Assembly (NCBI RefSeq): GCF_030077875.1
Contig: NZ_JASEJT010000007.1
Location: forward strand, 62,001-126,000
Direction of reading: 5' to 3'
Source of the DNA: Mycoplasma phocimorsus
GTDB lineage: Bacteria > Bacillota_I > Bacilli_A > Mycoplasmatales > Metamycoplasmataceae
DNA length: 64,000 nt
This document shows, piece by piece, positions 31,015 to 42,867 of the stretch. A program made the translations under genes and the position numbers. Position 1 is the first letter of the stretch. Every line of letters starts with the position of its first letter. The notes under the pieces are model-generated. The model saw only the letters and a list, made by a program, of their open reading frames with translations, searched no databases and had not been told where the DNA came from.

Positions 31015-31893
31015 ATGATTAAAAGAATCGCAGCAGTTGATATCGGTGGCACAAACACAAGATTCGCTTTATTTGAGGGGGAGAAAATCATTCTTAAGGA
31101 AAGATTTTCAACTGAACCAGTTGATTGAAAAAAAACATTGGATGAAATCGTGGAATTATGTGATACACATAAAGTTGAAAGTTTAGGATTATGTTTCCCA
31201 GGGCCAGCAGATTACAAAAATGGTAATATCATTTTAACACCAAATTTACCAGGTTGAACAAATTTAAATATCAAAAAATACATTCTTGAAAATTCTAAAA
31301 CTGTAGATAAAATTGAATGTGAAAACGATGCTAACGTTATGGGTCTTGCTAACCATCATTTCTTTGGAAAAGGAAGAGGTGATGTAACTCAATTCTTTAC
31401 AATTTCAACAGGATTAGGGGCTGGACTTGTTATTGATAATAAAATTTTTACAGGATCATATGGTCTTGGACAAGAAATAGCTAGAGCTCCATTAGGAAGC
31501 GTATATGATTCTAAAACATATCATTTACTACCTTTTTCTGTAGAATTATATGCATCAGGAGCAGGTTTAAAACTTAGAGCAAAAACAAAAGGTTTAGATT
31601 TAGATGCTAAAGAAATTTTTGAAAAATACAGCACAAATGATATTTGCAGAAAACTTATTGATGAAGGTATTGATTCATTGGCTAGAACGATTGCAACAAG
31701 TGTGGCATTTTTAAATCCAAATTTATTTGTATTTGGAGGTAGTGTCGCTAGAAAAAATCGTTGATTTGTTCAAGAAGCAATTCAATTGGCTAAAACATAT
31801 TCAGCACCTGAACACTTCCATAATGTTGATTTTAAATTTGAAGAATTAGGCGATGATTCAGCATTATTTGGACTATTTCATTTAGTAAAATAA
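31015..31893 (+). CDS. ROK-family sugar kinase (probable glucokinase)
   Basis: 292 residues. ATP-binding AVDIGGTNTRFALF at the N-terminus, the sugar/catalytic region ENDANVMGLA, the phosphate loop STGLGAGLV and VFGGSV near the C-terminus. The CxCGxxGC zinc motif usual in ROK proteins is absent; the region after GQEIARAPLG has no Cys. Phosphorylates glucose or a related sugar in the cytoplasm. AAAGGA ribosome site. With pgi and gapA it suggests a sugar-fermenting organism. Confidence 0.85.
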
Positions 31894-31901
31894 CTGATAT
31901 T

Positions 31902-31947
31902 AAAAAAATCAAGTTAGTTTGTTTTAAACTGGCTTGATTTTTTTAAA
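31902..31947. terminator. Bidirectional terminator ROK kinase/recR
   Basis: AAAAAATCAAG with an inner AGTTT/AAACT pair and CTTGATTTTTTT; T runs on both strands between convergent genes. Confidence 0.85.
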
Positions 31948-32512
31948 TTTTTGTTCTATTGTTAAATGCTTGCTTTAATGTTACTTCATCAATATAATCA
32001 ATTTGTGATCCAAATGGTAACCCGATTGCTAATTTTGAAATATTTTTTTCCTTAAAAATATTAATTAAATACTGTGATTTTACTTCACCTTCAAGATTGG
32101 GACTAAGTGATAAAATTATATTTTTAAATGAATTAATAAATTTATATTCTTTATCTTGAAGTATTAGTTTTTTATTATTTTCTGGCTTAAATTCCCAAAT
32201 AAAATATCTGCCACAAAAAATTCCTGTTTTTTCAATTTTATCTACATCATTAATACTTTCAACAATCATAATACTATCAAAATCTACTCTTTCGCTATTA
32301 CAAAATTTACAAATATTGGCAACTTTTAAATATTTGCAATTTTCGCAAATTGAAATGTTATTTTTGATACTCTCAAAACTTTTTATTAAGCTTTCAATAT
32401 CATACTCTGGATTAGTAATTAAAAAATTAGCTATTTTAATTGAAGTTTTCTTTGTTACTCCAGGTAATTTATTAAGTTTTTCAATTAAATCTTGAATTAA
32501 AATATTGTCCAT
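31943..32512 (-). CDS. recR: Recombination protein RecR
   Basis: 189 residues. N-terminal helix-hairpin-helix (LPGVTKKTSIKIA), a four-Cys zinc finger (CENC and CKFC, about 56-71) and a Toprim domain (IMIVES...). Works with RecO and RecF to load RecA at gaps. Its Trp is coded UGG, unlike most genes here. Last gene of the dnaX-ebfC-recR operon, 2 bases from ebfC. Confidence 0.92.
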   Translation of the reverse strand: MDNILIQDLIEKLNKLPGVTKKTSIKIANFLITNPEYDIESLIKSFESIKNNISICENCKYLKVANICKFCNSERVDFDSIMIVESINDVDKIEKTGIFCGRYFIWEFKPENNKKLILQDKEYKFINSFKNIILSLSPNLEGEVKSQYLINIFKEKNISKLAIGLPFGSQIDYIDEVTLKQAFNNRTKI

Positions 32513-32514
32513 TT

Positions 32515-32805
32515 TTAAAATGGCATATTGCCAGGCATCTTAGGTTGTGAAGCTTCAAGCTCTTCATCTATTTTATTTAAAGTATCATTAATTGTTAATT
32601 TAATAACATCTTCTAATAATTCAATATCGTCCTCATCAATTAAAACTGGATTAATTTTAATTGATTTAATTTTTTTGTCACCTGTTATTACAAGCGAAAG
32701 GCCTTGTTTTTCAACTGAAAATTCTTTTTTGTGAAATTCTTTTTCTTTAAGTTCCATTTCGGCTTGCATTTTACGAGCTTGTTTCATTAGTTCATTTATA
32801 TTCAT
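32515..32805 (-). CDS. ebfC: YbaB/EbfC nucleoid-associated protein
   Basis: 96 residues. MNINELMKQARKMQAEM start, Lys-rich helix, a beta sheet with SIKINP, and a C-terminal helix ending KMPGNMPF, typical of the family. Dimeric DNA-binding tweezer. The position between dnaX and recR is conserved in most bacteria. Confidence 0.92.
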   Translation of the reverse strand: MNINELMKQARKMQAEMELKEKEFHKKEFSVEKQGLSLVITGDKKIKSIKINPVLIDEDDIELLEDVIKLTINDTLNKIDEELEASQPKMPGNMPF

Positions 32806-32815
32806 TTTTGCTCCT

Positions 32816-34519
32816 TTATAAATCTTCTTCAGAATCTAATAAATCGAATGTATTTGGTTGTGATTCTATTAGATTTGAAATAGTTCCTTTATATTTTATT
32901 TCTATTTTATCTGGTTTTGCAATTTCTCTTGCTTTTAATTTTCTTAAATTTTCAGTTAAAATTTTATAGTCGTTTTGAGTAATAAATATTAATTGTTTTT
33001 CATCATATGAACCAGATAAATAACGATCTGAATCATTAAATAAAAAATACATAATTATTTCAATTTTTAACTGATTCTCATCTTTAGATAATTCAGCTAA
33101 ATATTCATCAATTGAACTTATTAATACAAATTGTTTTCCAGCAAATATAACATTTGAATTTTGCAATAATGAAAGTAATGAATTAAATGTACTAATTGCA
33201 TCATTATCATTAGAAGTGAATTGCTTTCAAAGTTGTGGAAACTTTTGAATCATATCAGATGTTACTCTTTCAACTATTTGTTTAAATAATTTAATGGCTT
33301 GTTCTGAAGAATCTATATCTTTTGAATATAATAAGCTTAAGTATTCTAATTCACTTAATTTTTTTATTTTCACCGCTTCCTCCATAATATCTATTTCTAT
33401 ATTATTATCTTCTTCAAGGGCTTTTTTTAATTTGGTAATTTCATCAATTATTTTTACTGGTTTTTGCATTGCTAATTCAACAAATTTCATTTGAATAAAT
33501 TCAAATTTATTTTCAATATAGTAAAGCGAATTAATCAAATCATACATTTTAAAAATATAAGATTCAGCTTTTTCCTTATTAAAATGTATAGAATTAATTT
33601 GTTCTTTAAAAAGTACTGAAAGATGAGAACTATTTTTTGTTATTTTATAAATAATAAAATCTCTTAAAACATTAATAACGCTATTTAAAAAATTATATGG
33701 CTCAATGCCAGAACGATATAAATTTTGCATTTCATTAATAAGTGTTGCAAAATCATTAATATTAAGTGCATTCAAAATCTCAATAACACTTTCATTTGAA
33801 ATTATTCTAAATTGCTTAAATAAATCTTCAAGCTTAATAATGTTATTTCCATAACTAATAGATTGATCAGCAATAGTAAGAGCATCTCTCATTCCGCCAC
33901 TTGAAAGTTTTGCGATATATTCTAATGTATTAGGTTCAAAGCTAATTTTTTCTTTTTTAAGTACTTTCTCAAGGTGTTTAATAATAACATCTTGAGAAAG
34001 TAATGAAAAATTTAATCTTGTTACACGCGAAAGAAATGTAGGTTTAATTTTTTGAGGATCAGTTGTAGCAAAAATAAAGACAACATCTTTTGGTGGTTCT
34101 TCAAGCGTTTTTAACATAGAGTCAAATGCGCCCGAAGAAAACATATGTACCTCATCAATAATATAAATTTTGTATCTGCCATAAGTAGGTGCAGAATTTA
34201 TATTAGCAATAATTTTTCTAACATTTTCAACTTTATTATGAGTTGCAGCATCAATTTCAATAATATCAAGTTGACTATCAAATGAGGCTATACAATCGTC
34301 ACAAGGCTCAACATCAACTTTATGAAAACAGTTAAGTGAAGAAGCAAGAAGTTTTGCTAATGTAGTTTTGCCAACTCCTCTAGGTCCTGAAAATAAATAT
34401 GCATGATTAACTTTATCAGCTTTAATAGAATTAATTAAAGTTTGAACAACATGTTCTTGACCTACTACGTCAGCAAATTTGCGCGGTCTGTATTTTCGAT
34501 ATAAACTTAAATACTCCAT
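32816..34519 (-). CDS. dnaX: DNA polymerase III subunits gamma/tau
   Basis: 567 residues. AAA+ clamp-loader ATPase with Walker A GPRGVGKTT (about 46-54), zinc module CFHKVDVEPCDDC, Walker B IIDEVHMF and sensor LEEPP. The C-terminal third is less conserved and includes a UGA-coded Trp. No A-rich slippery site is obvious, so only the full-length tau-like form is predicted. Its ATG overlaps the stop of the upstream membrane protein by one base (TAATG). Confidence 0.94.
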
Positions 34520-35466
34520 TATCCTCTCCTAAAAAAACTTTTAATGGTATTAGATTTAACAAACTTAAATACTCACTTATTATTTTCTTTATTCAAATAA
34601 ATAGTATCTTGAAGAAAATAAAAGCCTAAAAATAAGAAGAATCATGCAATACCACCACTAATAAAAGTAAATGGAAGTGCATATCATTTAAATATTCAAA
34701 ATTTTTGAACTAATACATTCGTATTTTTAAATATTGAATTAATTTCATTATTACCTAAATAAAATCAATTTGCTTTTCAACCACGATCAAGAGCATAAAC
34801 AAATAAAATTCAGTTTAAAAAGAAAATAAATAATGTTAAAAGTATTAAAAAAGTAACAGATTTTAAAGAATTTCTTGCTGTATAAAAGTTATTTGAAAAT
34901 GTTAAAAATCAAAATCCAATAAATAATGTTGAAAAATGAACAATAATAAAATCATAAAATGCTCAAGAATCAAGACCAACTGAGTATCTAACAGTATCTT
35001 CGCCATTAGGACCTTCTCCAGTTCCTAAAGTAGTAATTGGAGAATTAGTTAAATCAGCTAAAATAATTCCTACCAAAGCTGTGCCAATCATGATTCAAGA
35101 AATAGTTGAAATATATTTTGCTTTCCCCATAATTAACATAATGCTAGAGATAAGCAACATTATCCGACAAAAGTGTAATGGAAGTGATTCAAATTTAAGT
35201 GGATAGCCTTGAATCATATAAACAATAATTCTAAAAAATGTGCCAAAAAGCAAACCAAAACCAATTATGCCTTCAATAATACTGGCATTGTCTAATAAAT
35301 ATTTATTTGAAAAAATTGTGGTTTTAATTGGTCTTTTAAAAAGCCAAATAAATATCATTAATAATGCTAATAATGCAAATAAAGATCAATATAAAGGTAG
35401 TGATTCATTAAATGATCATCTATTGCCTCTTCAGGCAAAAAAATGGTTATAATCTGTTAATTTCAT
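34519..35466 (-). CDS. TIGR02206/YwaF-type membrane protein
   Basis: 315 residues with seven or so hydrophobic helices and many UGA-coded Trp. Features of the family include LPLHFCRIMLLISSIML and YDFIIVHFSTLFIGF, His-containing membrane segments. Function unknown in any organism I know of. Translationally coupled to dnaX by a TAATG overlap, so it belongs to the same operon. Confidence 0.78.
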
Positions 35467-35562
35467 AATAATTATTTTACTAATTTTTGTAAAATATAAA
35501 TTAAATAACACTATAAATATAATAAAATTATATTAATTATTAATAATTGAAAAGGAGAATTA

Positions 35563-36858
35563 ATGAAATTATTAAATTTGGATTTATCTACTGCAATTGA
35601 TGAAAAAGAGCTATTAAAATATAAAGCCGATGTTAAAAGAGTACATAAATCAATAATCAACAAAACAGGAAAAGGAAGTGATTTTCTTGGTTGAACTAAG
35701 ATAGTTGATAACTATAAAAATTCTGAATTTGAAGCAATGAAAATAAAAGCTAAAAAATGACAAGATGAAGGTATTGAAGTTGTTGTTTCAATTGGTATTG
35801 GTGGCTCATATCTTGGCATTAAAGCAGCTTATGAATTTATGTTTGGGCAATACAGTGAAAATCAACCTAAAATAGAATTATTATTTGCTGGAAATAGCAT
35901 TAGTAGTTATGATTTAATTAATAAACTTAAATATGTTGAGGATAAAAAGTTTGCTATTAATGTTATTTCTAAATCAGGAACAACTTTAGAGCCTTCTATT
36001 GCTTTTAGAGAATTTAGAAAATTACTTGAAGATAAAGTTGGAGAAGAAAAATCAAAAGATTATATTGTTGCTACGACAGATAAACAAAGAGGAGTATTGT
36101 TTGATTTAGCTACAACAAATGGTTATGAAAAATTTATTATTCCTGATGATGTTGGCGGAAGATTTAGTGTTCTTACACCAGTTGGATTATTTCCACTAGC
36201 ATGTGCTGGATTAAATATTGATGATTTAATGCAAGGGGCTAAAGATGCTCAAGAAGTATATTCTAATATTGAATTAATGGAAAATGATGCTTATAAATAT
36301 GCAGTTGTTAGACATATTTTTGGCGAAAAATACTCAGTTGAAACATTAGTAACTTATGAACCTAACTGAAGTTTTTTAAGCGAATGATGAAAACAGCTAT
36401 ATGCAGAGTCAGAAGGGAAAGAAGGAAAAGGATTATTACCTTATTCATTAGTTAATTCAACAGATTTACACTCATTAGGACAATATGTTCAAGAGGGTAA
36501 AAAAATTATGTTTGAAACTGTTCTTTGATTAGTAAATCCAGTTAAAAATAAAGAAATTTTTATCGATAACGCTAATGATGTAGATAAATTAATTTATTTA
36601 AATGGAAATAATATTCACAATATCAATAAAGCCGCTTTTGAAGCTACAAGAAGAGCTCACTTTGAAGAAGGAAAGGTGCCAAATATTATTTTAAATGTTG
36701 AAGAAGTTTCAGAAAAATCATTAGGTTGAATATTCATATTCTTTGAATGAGCACTTGCAATGAGTGGTTATTTATTAGATATAAATCCATTTGATCAACC
36801 TGGTGTTGAAGTTTATAAAAAAAATATGTTTAAATTATTAGGAAAAGATTCTAAATAA
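35563..36858 (+). CDS. pgi: Glucose-6-phosphate isomerase
   Basis: 431 residues. Signatures [18 protein letters not shown] and [24 protein letters not shown] are complete, and the phosphate-binding VISKSGTT is present. Converts glucose 6-phosphate to fructose 6-phosphate in glycolysis. AAAAGGAG ribosome site. Short bacterial-type PGI. Followed directly by ppa. Confidence 0.96.
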
Positions 36859-36869
36859 TGGAGAAAATG

Positions 36870-37424
36870 ATGAGTAAAAGTTACAAAATTATGGTTGAGA
36901 TTCCTTTTAATTCAGAAATAAAGTATGAATATAATAGAAAAACTGGACAAATTGAAGTAGATAGAATATTAAGGGATGGCTATAAATACCCGGCTACATA
37001 TGGATTTTTACCTGAAGCTCTTGATTGAGATGGAGATGAATTGGATGTTTTAGTATATTCAGAAAGAGCGTTTGTTCCAGGTGTTATGCTAAATGTTAGA
37101 GTGGTAGGTGCTTTAAGAATGATTGATAGTGGTGAAACAGATACTAAATTAATTGCAGTTCATGAAGATGACTTTGCTACTGATCATATTAAATCAATCA
37201 ACGACATTCCTCAAAAATGATTAGATTCTGTTAAATACTTTTTTGAACATTATAAAGATTGAAAAGGTAAAAATCAAACACATGTTCCAGGATTTGAAAA
37301 TGAATTATGAGCTCAAGAAGAAATTAATGAATGTATTCATTTAATGAAAACTTACGGAAAAATGGACAAAGAAGAATTTGTTAAAAAAATGATGAAAGAG
37401 CACCCTGAAAAATACATTATTTAA
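36870..37424 (+). CDS. ppa: Inorganic pyrophosphatase (family I)
   Basis: 184 residues. [23 protein letters not shown] includes the metal-binding Asp residues of soluble family I enzymes; [11 protein letters not shown] and the Lys/Tyr ligands near the N-terminus are present. ATG at 36870 is chosen because GGAG lies 6 bases upstream; ATGs at 36858 and 36867 are in frame. Co-transcribed with pgi. Confidence 0.93.
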
Positions 37425-37528
37425 AATTTTAAAATATAGTATAATAAAAAAGTTATTAAATTATTAATTTTAATATAATTAAAAAATCAATTAGATTAGA
37501 TTTTAAGTATTTATAGAAAGGAATTGTT

Positions 37529-37720
37529 ATGTCAAGACAAGATATGTTAACAGGAAAAAGAGCAATGTCAGGAAATACACGTTCACACGCTCTAAACGCT
37601 TCAAAACGTAAGTTTAATTTGAATTTACAAAAAGTTACAATTATTGAAAATGGTCAAAAAAATACTTTGCGTGTTACAGCTAAAACAGCTAGAACACTTA
37701 AAAAGTATGGTGTTGCTTAA
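37529..37720 (+). CDS. rpmB: Ribosomal protein L28
   Basis: 63 residues, very basic. [20 protein letters not shown] is the conserved L28 start. Single-gene unit with AAAGGAA ribosome site and its own terminator. No zinc Cys. Confidence 0.95.
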   Translation: MSRQDMLTGKRAMSGNTRSHALNASKRKFNLNLQKVTIIENGQKNTLRVTAKTARTLKKYGVA

Positions 37721-37721
37721 T

Positions 37722-37776
37722 AAAAAAATAATAGAACGTTTTATGAAAATAAAAAAATGTTCTATTATTTTTTTAT
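37722..37776 (+). terminator. rpmB terminator
   Basis: AATAATAGAAC and its complement around a 20-base loop, then TTTTTTT. Confidence 0.8.
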
Positions 37777-37830
37777 TTCAAAAGCTTTAAAAATGTAATA
37801 AAATTTAAATTATAAATATAAGGAGAAAAA

Positions 37831-38826
<996 letters not shown>

Positions 38827-38836
38827 TAAATAATAA

Positions 38837-38862
38837 AAAGATGCATTTGGCATCTTTTTTTT
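38837..38862 (+). terminator. gapA terminator
   Basis: AAAGATGC, 5 bases, GCATCTTT followed by T8; it ends 14 bases before the truB ATG, so truB needs its own promoter. Confidence 0.85.
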
Positions 38863-38875
38863 GTACAATACTAAT

Positions 38876-39733
38876 ATGTTTTACATAATTAATAAAGAGA
38901 AGGGGATTTCTAGCTTTAAAGCTATTAATCAATTTGCCAAAAAAAATAAAATTTTAAAAATAGGACATAGTGGTACTCTTGATCCGCTTGCTAGTGGTTT
39001 ATTGCTTTGCTGTAGTGATGATGATTTAAAATTATTAAATTATATTAATAATAAAAGTAAGAAATATAAAGTTACGCTTATATTAGGTTTTAAAACTGAT
39101 TCTTATGATATTACAGGAAAGATTATTGAAACAAGCAATAATATTGTTAAAGATGATTATAAAATTAAAAAGTTTTTTGATAATTTAATTGGTAAAAGTT
39201 TACAAATACCGCCAGTATTTAGTGCTAAAAAAATTAATGGACAAAGATCATATGATTTAGCAAGAAAAGGCGAATTTGTTGAAATTAAACCTGTTGAAAT
39301 CACTACATATTCATATGAAATACTTTATCTAGATTTACATAAGCAGGAATTATGCTTTAATATTCATGTTTCTAATGGAACATATATAAGAAGCATTGTG
39401 AATGATTTAGGAAATTATCTTAATACTTTTGCAACAATGAGTGAATTAGATAGATATGAAATTTCTTCTCTTTTATTTAATGAGGATCTTTCATATCAAA
39501 ATATATTGCCAAAACTATTTCAAAATTTAATAAAAATTAGTAAAAATGATGTTATAGAAATACAAATGAATCATTTTAATTATATTATTAAAACTGATTG
39601 ATTTAATCGAATAGTTAACAATAATGGTCAATATATACTTATAGATCAATACTCATTTTTACCTTATGGAATAATAGAAATTTCACAAAAAAAGTTAAAA
39701 ATAGTGAAATTATTCGGTAAAAGATTAATTTAG
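38876..39733 (+). CDS. truB: tRNA pseudouridine-55 synthase
   Basis: 285 residues. Motif KIGHSGTLDPLASGLL with catalytic Asp (about residue 38), YKVTLILG and the GTYIRSIVNDLG segment. Modifies U55 in the T-loop of tRNAs. A TTG at 38861 extends the frame, but ATG 38876 is preferred. TACAAT at 38864-38869 lies only 6 bases upstream and there is no ribosome site, so a leaderless mRNA is likely. Confidence 0.92.
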
Positions 39734-39775
39734 TAATATAATATAATCCCTAACCTTAAAAACTGGAGGAAAAAT

Positions 39776-40585
39776 ATGAATTATAAAATTAAATTTGCCG
39801 CATTTGATATTGATGGCACAACACTTCCATATGCTAAAGAAACATTTAGCCCAAAAATAGTTGAAGCATTTAAAAAATTACATGAAAAAGGGATAAAAAT
39901 TATTTTGGCTTCAGGTAGAGAATTTGTTACTATTGGCCATTTATTAAAATCATCTATTTATGCAGATTACTTTATTGGTGCAAATGGCGCTTTTATTTAT
40001 GATATTAAAAATGATAAAATTATTCACGAACAACCAATTTACTATAAGGATTTTGAAATTTTATTTGAAAAATTAATACCACATGTTGATTCTATCTCAA
40101 TAATGGATAAAGATTATGGACATATGTCAAAAGATAGTGTTACAAATACTTGATTTTTAGCTCCACACCAAGATAAGTTGGTAGAACTTGATAATAGTTT
40201 TAGCAAATTAGATAGACAACATTTACATTTAATTACAGTTGTAACAACAAATTTAAATGCTTATAATTTAGCAGAAGATATTATTGAAAATAATTACTTA
40301 AATTTACAAATACAATCAATTTGAGAAAGAGGATTATTTATAGCTGCTAAAGGTGTTACAAAATCTAGCGCTTTAAAAAGATTAATGATTCATGAAAAAT
40401 CAAGCTTAAAATATTTAATAGCTTTTGGTGATTCTGGAAATGATATCGAAATGATTAGAGATGCCGGAATTGGCGTTGCAATGCAAGATGGTGATGAAAA
40501 GCTTAAAGAATACAGCGACTTTATTGCCCCTAAATGTGATGAAGATGGTGTATATTTACAACTTGAAAAAATGGAAATAATCTAA
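39776..40585 (+). CDS. HAD-superfamily (Cof-type) hydrolase
   Basis: 269 residues. Motif I AAFDIDGTTL, motif II ILASGR, motif IV FGDSGNDIEMI, with a type IIB cap. Distinct in sequence from the HAD gene at 4 kb. Substrate unknown. GGAGG ribosome site. An apparent relic of its 3' end is found at 42748-42785. Confidence 0.87.
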
Positions 40586-40628
40586 TATTTTGAAATTAAA
40601 ACTACAGTGATTATTATAAATTAGAATA

Positions 40629-40664
40629 ATAAAAATTTAACATCTGCTAACGCGGATGTTTTTT
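40629..40664 (+). terminator. HAD gene terminator
   Basis: AACATCTGC, 4 bases, GCGGATGTT (one G-U) followed by TTTT. Confidence 0.75.
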
Positions 40665-40687
40665 AATAATAATTACTAAAAAAGTAT

Positions 40688-41273
40688 ATGTATATCAAAA
40701 CATTTTACAAAAATAAAGTAATTTTTTTGGAATATAAAAAAGGCGATCGCTTTTATGCAATTAAAAAAACGAAAATAATGTTTTTAATATTAAATGAAAG
40801 TGCTTATGATTCTAATGCGCAAAAATTTAATAGGATTATTTTATATTATAGTATCAGAATGCAAGATTTGTTAATTGATAATAAAAAAGAGAAGTAAATA
40901 GAAAGTCTAATTTTTGCAGTTCTCAAAGAACAAAAAATAATATGATTTGCTCTAAACCTGATTAAAATAAATTTAAAATTGAATAGTTAAAGAGAATAGC
41001 TAAATGTTATTTTGAAATTGTAAAAAACTACATAGATAAAGAAAAGTGAAGTAAGTCTAATTAAAATAAGAATAATATTGTTATTAAAATTAAGAATAAC
41101 AAGGTAAATTATTTCAAAAAATATAAAATTGTTAGAGAAAATAACTGATAATGTCACTAATTTAGAAAAAAATAAACAAAATAAATTAATTATAAAAGCA
41201 TTTAATGACAATAAAAAGTATATTGAAGGGTCAGATTGAGCCAATATTTGGCTCAAAAGTGCTCAATTTTAAT
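40688..41273 (+). pseudogene. Decayed IS3-like transposase OrfA, relic A
   Basis: The 69-residue open stretch at 40688-40897 aligns with OrfA of the other two relics (FYKNKVIFLEYKK, ILYYSIRMQDLLIDNKKEK against the FTKEKDKIIFKEYKQ and TYYNKGMQDLLVE types). After stops, a second stretch near 41130-41273 (KLLEKITDNV...KLIIKAFNDNKK) matches the later part of OrfA. No terminal repeat is found on the left. It contains a perfect palindrome at 41236-41256. Clearly non-functional. Confidence 0.7.
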
Positions 41274-41362
41274 AAATTATCGCATTTTAGAGCATGATAT
41301 GAATTGTTTAAGCCTAAAAGTGAAATTATACAAAAACGCAAAGAATGTGAATTTATATAAAT

Positions 41363-41980
41363 ATTATGCTTTTTTAGCAATAAATTGACTTAAACGCACT
41401 CTTCCATAAACTTTTTTGTGTGAAACAAATGTATCTATGATAATGTTGTCATATTCTTTAGTTTTCACAACATTTTCTAACTTTTTTTATCTAAATAGTG
41501 ATCTTTTAGAAACATTAAATAACTTTGCTAATTCATTTATTGATAGTTTTCCTTTATATTCTCTTACTATTAACTTCTTTTGTTCTTTAGTAAGAGCGAC
41601 ATTTTCTTCAAGGATTGAAAGTAACTTATCAACTTTAGTAGGGTTCATTTCTTTCAATGTACTCTTAATTCTCAATTTCTTCTTTTCACGTGCTCCACTA
41701 CCTGGTCTTCTATTTATGCCCCGCTTACCTTCAACTAATAAATCTTGCATTCCTTTATTATAATATGAAACAATCCTTATAATCATTCTGGTAAGGTGGC
41801 GTTTTTTGATGAAAGCTAATTTGTGCGAGACGTTAATAGCTACCTTTATAGCTCTTTCCATTCCCAATTGCTTATACTCTTTAAAAATAATTTTATTCTA
41901 CTTTTTAGTAAAGTGTCTAAACATTTTACTCTCTTATAACATACAGGTGGCACAAAAAGACACTCTATAAAAGAGTGCCA
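41363..41980 (-). pseudogene. Truncated IS3-like element, relic B (OrfA plus OrfB start)
   Basis: The left end (TGGCACTCTTTTATAGAGTG, 41980-41961) is intact. OrfA from about 41925 has an amber codon at position 9, then reads EYKQLGMERAIKVA, YYNKGMQDLLVEGKRG and a C-terminal helix-turn-helix LSINELAKLFNVSKRSLFR, typical of IS3-family OrfA. The frame continues past TAA into an OrfB start (DNIIIDTFVSHKKVYGRVRL) and stops. The DDE core is missing. Confidence 0.75.
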
Positions 41981-42048
41981 TTTTTTTGTCCTAATCTAGT
42001 GATACGTTATGATGTAATATAATTTTATATTAAATTTATTATCCTAAT

Positions 42049-42603
42049 CTAAGTAGACTTTGGCGTTCTCATCAATCTATCTATGCTTATAAACCCGAAT
42101 AATGCTAATCCATGCAAAATATCATCAGGATTTGAAACAGCTACATAAGAAACCAAAAACGTTCCAGATATTGCTAATAAAGTTGCTCCAGTAACACCTG
42201 CCAAAACAATTCCTGCAGTCTTATAAGGGTTTTTAGTTATTCATTTTAAAATATCAGTTTTTTTGGGTTTTAAAGAAAAATTTTTATTAATTTCATCCGG
42301 TATTTTATCTTGAATTTTTTTTAATTTTGCTTGATTTGCAACATATGGCTCAACTGCCGTAGATTCCAATTTAACTAACTTTGGTAAATTTATTTCTTGT
42401 TTTTTTAAAAATGCTTCTTTTTTAATTCTTAACTTTTCACTAATGTTTGGCTTTGTGACCTTTATTAATTGTTTAGTTTTTTCTAAAAAAGATATATCAA
42501 ATTGTTTTTTATTTAAATTATATGCAATAATACCCGCTGAAATTCCTATAATACCTAATAAAGCCCCTGTAGAAAAAGGAACTATTTTAAATCTCTTACT
42601 CAT
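42049..42603 (-). CDS. Two-helix membrane protein, paralog 1
   Basis: 184 residues. A short basic start, one helix (about 8-29), about 95 Lys-rich residues, then a Gly/Ala-rich helix (about 132-157) after WITKNPYKTA and a variable tail. Paralog of the next gene (roughly two thirds identical by eye; the last 25 residues differ). Ribosome site AGGAAAGG; a conserved TATAAT lies in ATTATAATAATAAAAATAT upstream of both. No known family. It ends 69 bases from the left end of IS relic B. Confidence 0.75.
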
Positions 42604-42747
42604 TTATCCTTTCCTAATTTATATTTAAAAAATATGAATATTTTTATTATTATAATTAAATATTTTGGCAATATAAATAAATTATAAATAAATATAAAAA
42701 AACTTCAGCTTCAAAACTTAATGTAATGAAAATAGTGTATATTTTTA

Positions 42748-42785
42748 ACTTAAAAAATGGAAATAATTTAATATTTTAAAATTAA
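42748..42785 (+). repeat. Relic of the HAD gene 3' end
   Basis: About 38 bases resembling 40561-40599 (the last codons, stop and trailer of the HAD gene), including a 16-base exact match AAAAAATGGAAATAAT; two substitutions and one deletion otherwise. The rest of the 264-base gap between the paralogs is A+T-rich with the promoter of paralog 1. Confidence 0.5.
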
Positions 42786-42867
42786 TTAGTAATAATAAAA
42801 AAATAAAAACATCCTTTAATTAAAATACAATTACAATTGTTGAATAAAAAGTAGTTTTTTTATTTTG

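Noticed and set aside
41296-41406. Short plus-strand ORF starting MNCLSLKVK
   Set aside because: Overlaps the antisense strand of the IS OrfB fragment, no ribosome site, no resemblance to known proteins.
41960-41980. CIRCE-like heat-shock operator (GCACTC ... GAGTG)
   Set aside because: The spacer is 7 bases rather than 9, the outer bases do not fit, and the same sequence is the left end of two transposase relics; no chaperone gene is near.
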